A DNA stretch of 20,253 nucleotides from the NCBI GenBank assembly GCA_002386585.1, contig DGIZ01000006.1, positions 1 through 20,253 of the forward strand, given 5' to 3'. A program made the translations under genes and the position numbers. Source of the DNA: Brevundimonas sp. UBA4609. GTDB lineage: Bacteria; Pseudomonadota; Alphaproteobacteria; Caulobacterales; Caulobacteraceae. Below the pieces are notes generated by a model, which saw only the letters and a program-made list of their open reading frames with translations, was not told the DNA's origin and searched no databases. This document shows positions 7,730 through 13,202 of this stretch, piece by piece (within the stretch, counting starts at the first letter, position 1; every line of letters begins with the position of its first letter).

Positions 7730-8565
7730 AGGGGCAGGTCGAAGTCGCGGTCGTGGCGCAGGGCGGGGACGCTGGCGCGCGCCTTCTCCACGGCCTGAAG
7801 GTCCAGCCGGGCGTGCAGGACGCCCGGTTCGTCGTGGTCGAGTCGGGCGATGACCTCGCCCCACGGGCCGACGACCAGGGAGCGGCCCCAGGTCTGGCGG
7901 CCGTCCTCATGCGTGCCGCCCTGTGCCGGAGCCAGGACGAAGGCGCCCGTCTCGATGGCGCGGGCGCGCGCCAACGTCTCCCAATGCGCCTCGCCGGTCG
8001 GGCGGGTGAAGGCGGCGGGAACGGCGATCAGGCTCGCGCCCGCCTTGGCCAGGGCGCGGTGCAGATGCGGGAAACGCAGGTCGTAGCAGATGGTCAGGCC
8101 CAGACCGCCCCAGGGGCTGTCGGCGACCACCGCCGTCTCGCCTGGCCTGACCGAGGCGCTTTCGCGATAGGTCTCGCCGTTCGGCAGGTCGACGTCGAAG
8201 ACGTGCAGCTTGTCGTAGCGCGCCGTGATCGCTCCGCTGGGGTCGATCAGCAGGGAGCGGTTGGCGGCGCGCGGATCGCCCTCGGCGCCCGAGCGCACGA
8301 TGACCGAGCCGACCAGAAGCCAGACGCCCAGTTCGGCGGCCAGGGCCTTGAGCCCGGCGACAGCCGGATCGGCGTCCTCGTCAGACAGGGCGGCGTCGCG
8401 CAAGGCCCGGCGCTGCTCGAGCAAGTTGGTTCCCTCGGGCGTCAGGATCAGTTGCGCGCCCTCAGCCGCCGCCTGGCGGATCAGGGGCTCGACATGCGCC
8501 AGCCCCGCGGCCGCCGTCGCCGGCGTCCGCGTCTGGATCAGCGCAATGTCGAGCGTGTCGGTCAC
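7726..8565 (-). CDS. Carbon-nitrogen hydrolase (nitrilase superfamily, Nit1/Nit2-like amidase)
   Basis: The 279-residue protein shows the full nitrilase catalytic triad. Glu44 is in LILTPEGTN, Lys119 in RYDKLHVFDVDLP, and Cys160 in LTICYDLRFP. The segments YRESASVRPGE, PAAFTRPTGEAHWETLARARAIE and TWGRSLVVGPWGEVIA match the Nit1/Nit2 branch. Members of that branch act as omega-amidases or as deaminated-glutathione amidases that repair damaged metabolites. Deaminated-glutathione amidase fits the neighbouring glutaredoxin, but this is inferred. Translation starts with GTG at 8565, immediately after the TAG of grxC (TAGGTG) and without its own clear ribosome-binding site, so reinitiation is likely. 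The stop overlaps the DUF1178 start by four bases. Confidence 0.92.
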   Translation of the reverse strand: MTDTLDIALIQTRTPATAAAGLAHVEPLIRQAAAEGAQLILTPEGTNLLEQRRALRDAALSDEDADPAVAGLKALAAELGVWLLVGSVIVRSGAEGDPRAANRSLLIDPSGAITARYDKLHVFDVDLPNGETYRESASVRPGETAVVADSPWGGLGLTICYDLRFPHLHRALAKAGASLIAVPAAFTRPTGEAHWETLARARAIETGAFVLAPAQGGTHEDGRQTWGRSLVVGPWGEVIARLDHDEPGVLHARLDLQAVEKARASVPALRHDRDFDLPL

Positions 8566-8823
8566 CTAGGCCGCCAGCAGGGCGTCCAGCTCGCCCTTGC
8601 GGTCCAGGGCGTGGATGTCGTCCGAGCCGCCGACGTGTTTCCCGTTGATGAAGATCTGCGGGAAGGTGGCGGCGCCGCCCGAGCGCTCGATCATCTCGGC
8701 CTTCTTCTCGGGGTCGTTGGAAGCGACGATGTTCGTATAGGCCGCGCCCTTGCGGTCGAGCAGGGCCATGGCGCGGATGCAGTAGGGGCAGCCGGGTTTG
8801 GTGTAGAGAACGACGTCGGCCAA
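8566..8823 (-). CDS. grxC: Glutaredoxin 3
   Basis: This is a small dithiol glutaredoxin that reduces protein disulphides and glutathione mixed disulphides using glutathione. The active site is CPYC (residues 12-15) in YTKPGCPYCIRA. The glutathione-binding TFPQIFINGKHVGGSDD holds the cis-proline and the G-G-S-D-D end. I place the start at TTG 8823. AGGAG lies exactly 6 bases upstream, and the resulting 85 residues, beginning M-A-D-V-V-L-Y-T, match the family's normal length and N-terminus. The frame is also open to a GTG at 8862, whose GTGA overlaps the comF stop and would add 13 residues. It lies between comF and the nitrilase gene in one operon. Confidence 0.95.
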   Translation of the reverse strand: MADVVLYTKPGCPYCIRAMALLDRKGAAYTNIVASNDPEKKAEMIERSGGAATFPQIFINGKHVGGSDDIHALDRKGELDALLAA

Positions 8824-8858
8824 GGGGAGCTCCTGAAGGCGAATGGGAAGGTTCTCCC

Positions 8859-9665
8859 TCACTTAAGCGGTTCGCGCGCGTTTTTCACCCTCGCGATGAC
8901 AGCTAGGTCCACGGCGCGGGCTCCCGCCTCCATCAGCACCCGCGCACAGGCCTCGGCCGTGGCCCCCGTGGTCAGCACGTCGTCGATCAGCAGCAGACGA
9001 CGTCCCTTGATGCGTCGGCGCCCGGCCTCGGTCACGGCGAAGGCCGCCTTGACGTTCAGCCGACGTCCGCGCGCGGACTTGCCGCCCTGGCTGGCGGTCG
9101 GCAGGGGACGGATCAAGGCGTCGGGCAGATAGTCGAGCCGCGCCGCGCGGGCCAGCGGCCGGGCGATCTCGGCGGCCTGATTGAACCGCCGCGACAGCAG
9201 GCGGCCTCGGTGCAGGGGCACGGGGAGCACGGCGTCGGCCGCCTCGACCAGAGGGGCGGCCGAACGGCTGATCCAGCGGGCGAACAGGGGGGCGAACTGC
9301 TGCTGGTCGCCGTGCTTGAACTTGAGGATGATCCCACGCGACGCCTCGTCATAGACGCAGGCCGCCCGCGCCCGGCCGAAGGCGTAAGGGCTGGCGACGC
9401 AGGCCGCGCAACGATCCGCCGCGAAATCGCCGCCATCATATTCAAACGCCGCGCCGCAGCCGTCACACACCGGCGCCTCCAGAAAGGCCACCCGGCTCCA
9501 GGCGTCGGGCGACAGGCCCGCAGACGCCGCCGCCTCGCGGCTGTCGTGGGCGAGCGGCGGCAGCAGAATATCCAGCAGGCCCCGGCCCGCATCGCGTGCG
9601 CCGGATGCTAAAGGCCCCCCGACGCCTTTCAATCGACCTCGCCAACCCCCATCCTGAACCGACAT
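8859..9665 (-). CDS. comF: ComF family phosphoribosyltransferase-like protein
   Basis: The 268-residue product carries the ComF architecture. An N-terminal double zinc-finger region has Cys67-x2-Cys70 and Cys86-x2-Cys89. It is followed by a type I phosphoribosyltransferase domain with LKFKHGD, the family motif RGRLLSRRFNQA (153-164), and the PRPP-binding loop LLIDDVLTTGAT (225-236). In naturally competent bacteria ComF supports uptake or integration of DNA, but its reaction is unknown. In alphaproteobacteria it is conserved next to grxC. The ATG at 9665 has a long purine-rich ribosome-binding site upstream and was chosen over an in-frame ATG at 9701. It heads the run that continues through grxC. 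No promoter could be placed with confidence. The region upstream holds two apparent gene remnants. Confidence 0.92.
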   Translation of the reverse strand: MSVQDGGWRGRLKGVGGPLASGARDAGRGLLDILLPPLAHDSREAAASAGLSPDAWSRVAFLEAPVCDGCGAAFEYDGGDFAADRCAACVASPYAFGRARAACVYDEASRGIILKFKHGDQQQFAPLFARWISRSAAPLVEAADAVLPVPLHRGRLLSRRFNQAAEIARPLARAARLDYLPDALIRPLPTASQGGKSARGRRLNVKAAFAVTEAGRRRIKGRRLLLIDDVLTTGATAEACARVLMEAGARAVDLAVIARVKNAREPLK

Positions 9666-9732
9666 GAGCGCCCCCTCTCCCTCCTCCGGTCCCCCGATCA
9701 TCTTCGACGCCGCACGGCGCGCCGCGCGCCTG
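9664..9732 (+). pseudogene. Possible 5' remnant of a divergent methyltransferase gene (NDUFAF5/BioC-like N-terminus)
   Basis: An ATG at 9664 opens a frame reading MSAPSPSSGPPIIFDAARRA. From memory, the P-P-x-I-F-D-x-x-x-R-x-x-R-L pattern is how alphaproteobacterial SAM-dependent methyltransferases of the NDUFAF5/BioC-like group begin. Such a gene commonly sits divergent to comF. After about 23 codons the similarity stops. The frame then runs into DNA that reads as a signal peptide on the opposite strand, and it ends at 9894 after 76 codons with no methyltransferase motif. The start codon shares bases with the comF start (CATG, 9663-9666), so the ancestral start may have been elsewhere. This rests on a short motif and could be coincidence. 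Confidence 0.4.
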
Positions 9733-9822
9733 AACCTGGGCTTCCGCCGAACTCACGTTCACGACGGAGAAACCGCCCGCCGCCATGACCAAACCTGCCG
9801 CTGCAACCACGAACTTCTTCAT
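9724..9822 (-). pseudogene. 5' remnant of a gene for a small secreted protein (signal peptide only)
   Basis: The ATG at 9822 has an AAGGAG ribosome-binding site 8 bases upstream and encodes MKKFVVAAAGLVMAAGG, then a S-S-A-E-A-Q-V-Q-A-R end. This is a textbook Sec signal peptide with cleavage expected near residues 27-29. After residue 33 the frame enters DNA that encodes comF in another frame, with biased Gly/Arg-rich codons to a stop at 9463. A natural mature protein is therefore unlikely. The good ribosome-binding site and signal peptide indicate a genuine gene start. The mature part appears to have been lost by deletion at about 9724-9732. The original protein is not recognisable. Confidence 0.5.
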
Positions 9823-9876
9823 GACACGGTCTCCTTCGAGATCTCTCCCGGCGCACAACGCGCCCTGGCCCTGAAT

Positions 9877-9896
9877 GTTCATCATGCCAGATGAAC
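9877..9896. promoter_or_regulatory. Operator-like inverted repeat GTTCATC-N6-GATGAAC
   Basis: Perfect 7-base arms are separated by 6 bases, which gives dyad centres one helical turn apart as for many dimeric repressors. It lies 55 bases upstream of the truncated signal-peptide gene and about 30 bases behind the putative TrcR promoter. Either gene could have been its target. The binding protein is unknown. Confidence 0.4.
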
Positions 9897-9924
9897 CTTC
9901 GCTGTATGAGGGCGACAGACGACG

Positions 9925-9953
9925 TTTTCATTTCAACTGAAATCACCTATAAA
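9925..9953 (+). promoter_or_regulatory. Putative promoter of the TrcR gene
   Basis: TTTTCA (9925-9930) and TATAAA (9948-9953) are 17 bases apart and resemble a housekeeping -35/-10 pair in an otherwise GC-rich stretch. Transcription would start near 9960, leaving a leader of about 70 bases before the ATG at 10033. A perfect inverted repeat, ATTTCA-N2-TGAAAT (9930-9943), lies between the two hexamers, where a bound repressor would block polymerase. No CtrA-type TTAA-N7-TTAA box was seen. This was predicted by eye only. Confidence 0.4.
9930..9943. promoter_or_regulatory. Inverted repeat ATTTCA-AC-TGAAAT inside the putative TrcR promoter
   Basis: Perfect 6-base arms flank a 2-base centre, entirely within the spacer region of the predicted promoter apart from one base of the -35. 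Such an AT-rich perfect palindrome stands out in this GC-rich DNA and suggests an operator, possibly for TrcR autoregulation. The protein that binds it is unknown. Confidence 0.35.
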
Positions 9954-9962
9954 GGTCTTCTC

Positions 9963-9987
9963 GCGCCCGGCCGAAAAGGTCGGGCGC
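9963..9987 (+). promoter_or_regulatory. Stem-loop in the predicted TrcR leader
   Basis: GCGCCCGGCC (9963-9972) pairs with GGTCGGGCGC (9978-9987) through ten base pairs, including one G-U in the RNA, closed by a GAAAA loop. It begins close to the predicted transcription start and ends 45 bases before the start codon. No T run follows, so it is not a classical terminator. It may stabilise the mRNA or shape expression. A GATTC site follows at 9992-9996. Confidence 0.4.
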
Positions 9988-10032
9988 CGTCGATTCAAAC
10001 GCCCGTGTTTTGGGCCGCAACCGCCGGGATCC

Positions 10033-10707
10033 ATGCCCATGACCGACATCCTGATGCCCAAGGCCACCGCGGTCTGGCTGGTGGACAACACCTCGCTCTC
10101 GTTCGAGCAGATCGCCGACTTCTGCGGCCTGCACCCGCTCGAGGTGCGCGGCATCGCCGACGGCGACGTGGCGCGCGACATCCGCGGCGCCGATCCCATC
10201 GTCAACGGCCAGCTGACCCGCGAAGAGCTGGACAAGGCCCAGAACGACGAAAACTACCGCATGACGGCCGTGGTCAGCCGCCACGCCGAACTGCTGAAGC
10301 CCGCCAAGTCCGGTCCGAAATACACGCCGGTCTCGCGCCGCCAGGACCGTCCGGACGCCATCATGTGGTTCGTCCGCAACCACCCGGAAGTGACCGACGC
10401 CCAGATCGCCAAGCTGCTGGGCACCACCAAGGCCACGATCGAGAGCGTGCGCAACCGCACCCACTGGAACTCCGCCAACATCAAGCCGGTCGATCCTGTG
10501 ACCCTGGGCCTGACCGGCCAGCTGCAGCTGGACGAGGTGGTCCGCAAGGCCGCCGACAAGAAGGCCAAGGACGACGCCAAGAACGGCGTCCTCCAGCCCG
10601 TCGAGCCTGAGGTCGAGCCGGAAGTCGTCGCTGAGGAAGAGGCCGAGCCGGACTATGGCTCGGGCGCCGAGCCCACGGCCGAGTCGGTGTTCGGTTCGCG
10701 CGACTGA
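10033..10707 (+). CDS. trcR: Cell-cycle transcriptional regulator, DUF1013 family (TrcR)
   Basis: The 224-residue protein matches DUF1013, a family nearly confined to alphaproteobacteria and annotated as the cell-cycle transcriptional regulator TrcR. It opens MPMTDILMPKATAVWLVDNT. The N-terminal helix-turn-helix-like stretch SFEQIADFCGLHPLEVRGIADG (about 24-45) is followed by a second one, TDAQIAKLLGTTKATIESVRN (about 121-141). Both have the form of DNA-binding repeats related to sigma region 4. The last 50 residues are Lys/Asp-rich and then Glu-rich, probably disordered. The ATG at 10033 is the most upstream in-frame start, and an ATG two codons later (10039) is a close alternative. No strong ribosome-binding site precedes either. 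It is a single-gene unit with its own upstream region and a strong terminator after it. The symbol follows the family name. Confidence 0.88.
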   Translation: MPMTDILMPKATAVWLVDNTSLSFEQIADFCGLHPLEVRGIADGDVARDIRGADPIVNGQLTREELDKAQNDENYRMTAVVSRHAELLKPAKSGPKYTPVSRRQDRPDAIMWFVRNHPEVTDAQIAKLLGTTKATIESVRNRTHWNSANIKPVDPVTLGLTGQLQLDEVVRKAADKKAKDDAKNGVLQPVEPEVEPEVVAEEEAEPDYGSGAEPTAESVFGSRD

Positions 10708-10732
10708 TCTCCTATCGATCGACGGATACAAA

Positions 10733-10764
10733 ACGGCCCCGGAAGAGCGATCTTCCGGGGCCGT
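10733..10764. terminator. Strong bidirectional hairpin terminator between TrcR and DUF465 genes
   Basis: ACGGCCCCGGAAGA (10733-10746) and its exact complement (10751-10764) form a 14-base-pair stem closed by a GCGA loop of the GNRA type. In the plus direction it lies 25 bases after the TrcR stop and is followed only by a scattered T-containing run. In the minus direction it lies 23 bases after the DUF465 stop and is followed directly by TTTTG. It therefore probably ends both convergent transcripts. Confidence 0.85.
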
Positions 10765-10787
10765 CGTCATTTCAGGTGGGAAGCCCG

Positions 10788-10961
10788 CTAGTGGGTTCGG
10801 GATTCCAGACTGTTGATCTCTTCCTTAAGTCGCAGTTTTCGCTGCTTCAGCTCCCTGAGGTGTGTCGGGTCCGCGGTGGGCCGGCGCATCTCCTGCTGGA
10901 TGGTCTCATCCAGCGACCGATGGCGATTACCCAATTCGCGAATACGAGCCTCGATGGTCAT
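10788..10961 (-). CDS. DUF465 family protein (YdcH-like)
   Basis: The 57-residue, highly charged, almost wholly helical protein reads MTIEARIRELGNRHRSLDET, then LRELKQRKLRLKEEINSLE at the end. This is the DUF465 (YdcH) pattern of two antiparallel coiled-coil helices ending in L-K-x-x-K-L-x-L-K-D-E-I. The function is unknown. The start at 10961 is preferred because GGAGG lies 8 bases upstream. In-frame start codons further upstream (10976 and 11027) lack such a site. The gene is divergent from ubiX and convergent with TrcR, with which it shares a terminator. A second DUF465 gene lies at 12200-12424. Confidence 0.85.
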   Translation of the reverse strand: MTIEARIRELGNRHRSLDETIQQEMRRPTADPTHLRELKQRKLRLKEEINSLESRTH

Positions 10962-11075
10962 GGCTTGCGCCTCCATGTCTAAGGGACCACTACACTGAGC
11001 GCCCGGTTCGGCGAGGTGTGGAATCACATTGCAGTGACCCTCGCCGCTCCGAACACGGACAGGTTGGAGACGAAA

Positions 11076-11693
11076 TTGGCCGATGTTGTGAACACGACCG
11101 TTCGGGCGCCGGCGCCCTCTCGGCTAGTCGTTGGAATCTCTGGCGCTTCAGGCGTCGTCTATGGCGCGCGCGTGCTGGACGCCCTGCGCGAACTGGGCGT
11201 CGAGAGCCATCTGGTCGTCACCCGCGCCGCCCTGCTCACCTTGTCGCAGGAGACGGATCTCACCCCCGACGAGCTGACGGCCAAGGCGGACGTGGTTCAT
11301 CGACTGAACGACGTGGGGGCGACCATCTCCTCCGGCTCCTTCCGCACCCTGGGCATGATCGTCGCGCCCTGTTCGGTGCGGACCATGAGCGAGATCGCCA
11401 CCGGCGTGACCTCGACCCTGCTGACCCGCGCCGCCGATGTGACGCTGAAGGAGCGCCGCCCCCTGGTGCTGATGGTGCGCGAGACGCCGCTGCACCTGGG
11501 TCATCTGCGCACCATGACCGCCCTTGCCGAGATGGGCGCCGTCATCGCCCCGCCCCTGCCCGCCTTCTACGCCCGGCCCGACAGTCTGGAGCAGATGGTC
11601 GACCAGTCGGTCGGGCGGGCGCTGGACGTCTTCGGCCTGGACTGGTCGGCCGTGCGCCGCTGGGAAGGGCTGAAAGGCGGGAGCGAGGCATGA
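11076..11693 (+). CDS. ubiX: Flavin prenyltransferase UbiX
   Basis: UbiX attaches a dimethylallyl group to FMN to make the prenylated flavin cofactor of the decarboxylase UbiD, which acts in ubiquinone synthesis. The flavin-binding motif is LVVGISGASGVVYGARVL. It is followed by HLVVTRAA, the conserved IVAPCSVRTMSEIATG, LVLMVRETPLHLGHLRTM and PPLPAFYARP near the end. I chose TTG at 11076, with GGAG 6 bases upstream, giving 205 residues, a normal family length. The frame is also open to a GTG at 11016, which would add 20 residues unlike the family. The stop overlaps the next start (ATGA). It is the second ubiquinone gene in the window after ubiG. UbiD is not present here. Confidence 0.95.
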   Translation: MADVVNTTVRAPAPSRLVVGISGASGVVYGARVLDALRELGVESHLVVTRAALLTLSQETDLTPDELTAKADVVHRLNDVGATISSGSFRTLGMIVAPCSVRTMSEIATGVTSTLLTRAADVTLKERRPLVLMVRETPLHLGHLRTMTALAEMGAVIAPPLPAFYARPDSLEQMVDQSVGRALDVFGLDWSAVRRWEGLKGGSEA

Positions 11694-12160
11694 GCGACGA
11701 TCTGTGGACCTGGGCCTGCGCCGCCTACGCCGCGCCGGGCGCGGCCGAGGCCTGCCTGTCGCTTCAGGATTATCACGAGCAGAACGTGCCCCTGCTGCTC
11801 TGGGCCGCCTGGACCGCCGTCACGGGGCGTCGCCCCGACGAGGAGACCATCGAGGCCGCCTGCGACACCGCCCGCGCCTGGCAGACCACGACCATCGCCC
11901 CCTTGCGCGCCGTGCGCCGCACGCTGAAGACGCCCGTGCCGGACCTGGAGACCGACGCCCGCCTGGCCGTGCGCGAACAGGTGAAGGCTATCGAACTGGC
12001 CGCCGAGCGCCATCTGCTGAACGGGCTCGAGGCCCTGTCGCCCGCTCCGACCGGCACGCCTCGCCCGCCCGTCGACGCCATGGCCGAAACGGCGCGCCTG
12101 TGGGATCGCGTCGTGCCGCGTCCGGCGCTCAGAACCCTGTCCGACCTGCTTCCGACCTGA
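11690..12160 (+). CDS. TIGR02444 family protein (DUF2390)
   Basis: The 156-residue protein begins MSDDLWTWACAAYAAPGAAE and continues with CLSLQDYHEQNVPLLLWAAW, the W-x-W...Y...C-L-x-L-Q-D-x-x-x-x-N-V-P-L-L-L-W pattern of the TIGR02444/DUF2390 family. The rest is mostly helical (AVRRTLKTPVP, VREQVKAIELAAERHLL). The function is unknown. No signal peptide or membrane segment is visible. The ATG overlaps the ubiX stop by four bases, so the two genes are translationally coupled. The TGA at 12158-12160 is followed at once by a promoter-like sequence for the next gene. Confidence 0.85.
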   Translation: MSDDLWTWACAAYAAPGAAEACLSLQDYHEQNVPLLLWAAWTAVTGRRPDEETIEAACDTARAWQTTTIAPLRAVRRTLKTPVPDLETDARLAVREQVKAIELAAERHLLNGLEALSPAPTGTPRPPVDAMAETARLWDRVVPRPALRTLSDLLPT

Positions 12161-12172
12161 CGCCAGCTCAGC

Positions 12173-12192
12173 TATAATCCCCCGGTCCGGGG
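12173..12192 (+). promoter_or_regulatory. Putative promoter -10 box and overlapping palindrome for the DUF465-aadA-like pair
   Basis: TATAAT lies at 12173-12178 within GCTATAATC, which also fits the Caulobacter housekeeping -10 form. The -35 region about 17 bases upstream is poor. Transcription would start near 12185, leaving a leader of about 15 bases. A perfect inverted repeat, CCCCGG-T-CCGGGG (12180-12192), covers the expected start point and could be an operator. Promoter strength and direction are inferred by eye. Confidence 0.45.
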
Positions 12193-12199
12193 CCTGACG

Positions 12200-12424
12200 A
12201 TGAACGACGACGAACCTTACCTGTCCGAAGAAGACGAGGCGCTGCGCGCCGAACTGGCCCGCCTGCTCCAGGAGCACGCCGACCTGGACGCCTCCATCGA
12301 GGCGCTCGGCCACATGCCCGCCCCGGATCAGCTGATGATCGCCCGTCTGAAGCGCAAGAAGCTGGCCCTGCGCGACGACATCGTGAAGCTTCAGGACCAG
12401 ATCCTGCCCGACATCATCGCGTGA
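12200..12424 (+). CDS. DUF465 family protein (YdcH-like), second copy
   Basis: This 74-residue charged helical protein has an acidic N-terminal extension (MNDDEPYLSEEDEA). Two helices follow, RAELARLLQEHADLDASIEAL and a second ending IARLKRKKLALRDDIVKLQD. The L-K-R-K-K-L-x-L-R-D-D-I motif is diagnostic of DUF465. The function is unknown. Coiled-coil pairing, possibly as a dimer, is likely. It differs clearly from the copy at 10788-10961, so a recent duplication is unlikely. The stop overlaps the GTG start of the nucleotidyltransferase gene by four bases, so the two are translated together. No strong ribosome-binding site precedes the ATG. Confidence 0.85.
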   Translation: MNDDEPYLSEEDEALRAELARLLQEHADLDASIEALGHMPAPDQLMIARLKRKKLALRDDIVKLQDQILPDIIA

Positions 12425-13188
12425 TTGTCGTCGACGCCCCGGAGCAGGCCCATCAAGCCCTGACCCTCCTGCGCGAACGCCTCGGCGCCTCTCTCAAGGC
12501 TGTCTATCTGCATGGCTCGGCGGCGAGCCAGGGCCTGCACGCCCATAGCGACATCGATCTGCTTGTCGTCGTCGACGCGCCCATTGCAAACGAGACCCGG
12601 CGCGAACTGCTGCAAGATCTGAGCGCCGTCTCGGCGCCGCCCGGCGATTCCCGACTTCGACCTCTGGAAGTCATCGCATTCCTGCTTCGAGAGCTGGATC
12701 TCCCCGCCTACCCCGCCCGCGCCGAGCTCGTCTTCGGAGAATGGCTCCGCGAAGCCTTCGAGGCCGGCCGTCTGCCCGAAGGCGGGGCGGATCCTGAGTT
12801 CACCCTCATGCTGGCCCAGGCCCGTCTGGAGGCCCGCCCGCTTTTCGGACCGCCCGCCACCGACCTTCTGCCCGCTATAGCTCGACAGGACATAAGGCGC
12901 GCCATCCACGACAGCCTGCCGATCTTGCTCGCCGCCTTGACTGGGGATGAACGTAACGGGCTGCTGACGCTCGCGCGCATGTGGCGGACCGCGAAGGACG
13001 GGGCCTTCGTCTCCAAGGCAAGGGCGGCAGAGTGGGCTCGGCTTCAGTTGTCGCGCACCGCCTCTGACGCGCTCGCCCTGGCTCGTGAGGAATACCTTGG
13101 CGCGCGGTCGGTCGACTGGAACAACCGATCCGCCGAGGTCCAGACCGCCGCCCTGGAACTGGCGCAGAGAATTCGCGCGACGCTCTGA
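12421..13188 (+). CDS. AadA/ANT(3'')-like aminoglycoside nucleotidyltransferase
   Basis: The 255-residue protein has the nucleotidyltransferase signature LHGSAASQGLHAHSDIDLLV with Gly32-Ser33 and the metal-binding Asp44 and Asp46. RPLEVIAF carries Glu83, which aligns by eye with the catalytic base (Glu87) of AadA. LVFGEWLRE carries Trp108, matching the drug-contacting Trp112. The C-terminal helical domain has GDERNGLLTLARMW and KARAAEWARLQL, as in AadA (DUF4111). AadA enzymes transfer AMP to streptomycin and spectinomycin, making cells resistant. All key residues are kept, so activity is plausible, but a different natural substrate is possible. Translation starts at GTG 12421 inside a GTGA overlap with the DUF465 gene. 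There are no integron or transposon features nearby, and its base composition matches its neighbours. Confidence 0.88.
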   Translation: MIVVDAPEQAHQALTLLRERLGASLKAVYLHGSAASQGLHAHSDIDLLVVVDAPIANETRRELLQDLSAVSAPPGDSRLRPLEVIAFLLRELDLPAYPARAELVFGEWLREAFEAGRLPEGGADPEFTLMLAQARLEARPLFGPPATDLLPAIARQDIRRAIHDSLPILLAALTGDERNGLLTLARMWRTAKDGAFVSKARAAEWARLQLSRTASDALALAREEYLGARSVDWNNRSAEVQTAALELAQRIRATL

Positions 13189-13202
13189 GGCGCGCCCTTG
13201 CC

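Noticed and set aside
9463..9885. A complete 119-residue secreted protein starting at 9822 on the minus strand
   Set aside because: Beyond residue 33 the frame overlaps comF in another frame and becomes Gly/Arg-rich without structure. Only the signal-peptide part looks natural, so it is listed as a remnant.
9823..10032. CtrA binding sites (TTAA-N7-TTAA) upstream of TrcR
   Set aside because: No such box is present in the interval. Only GANTC and unrelated palindromes were found.
10862..11690. In-frame extension upstream of the TIGR02444-like gene (432-residue frame)
   Set aside because: It overlaps DUF465 and ubiX and reads as Arg/Ala/Gly-rich noise. The ATG in the ubiX stop gives the expected family N-terminus.
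12161..13202. Integron or mobile-element context for the aadA-like gene
   Set aside because: No attC-like repeat, integrase, IS end or composition shift is visible. Flanking genes are chromosomal and tightly packed.
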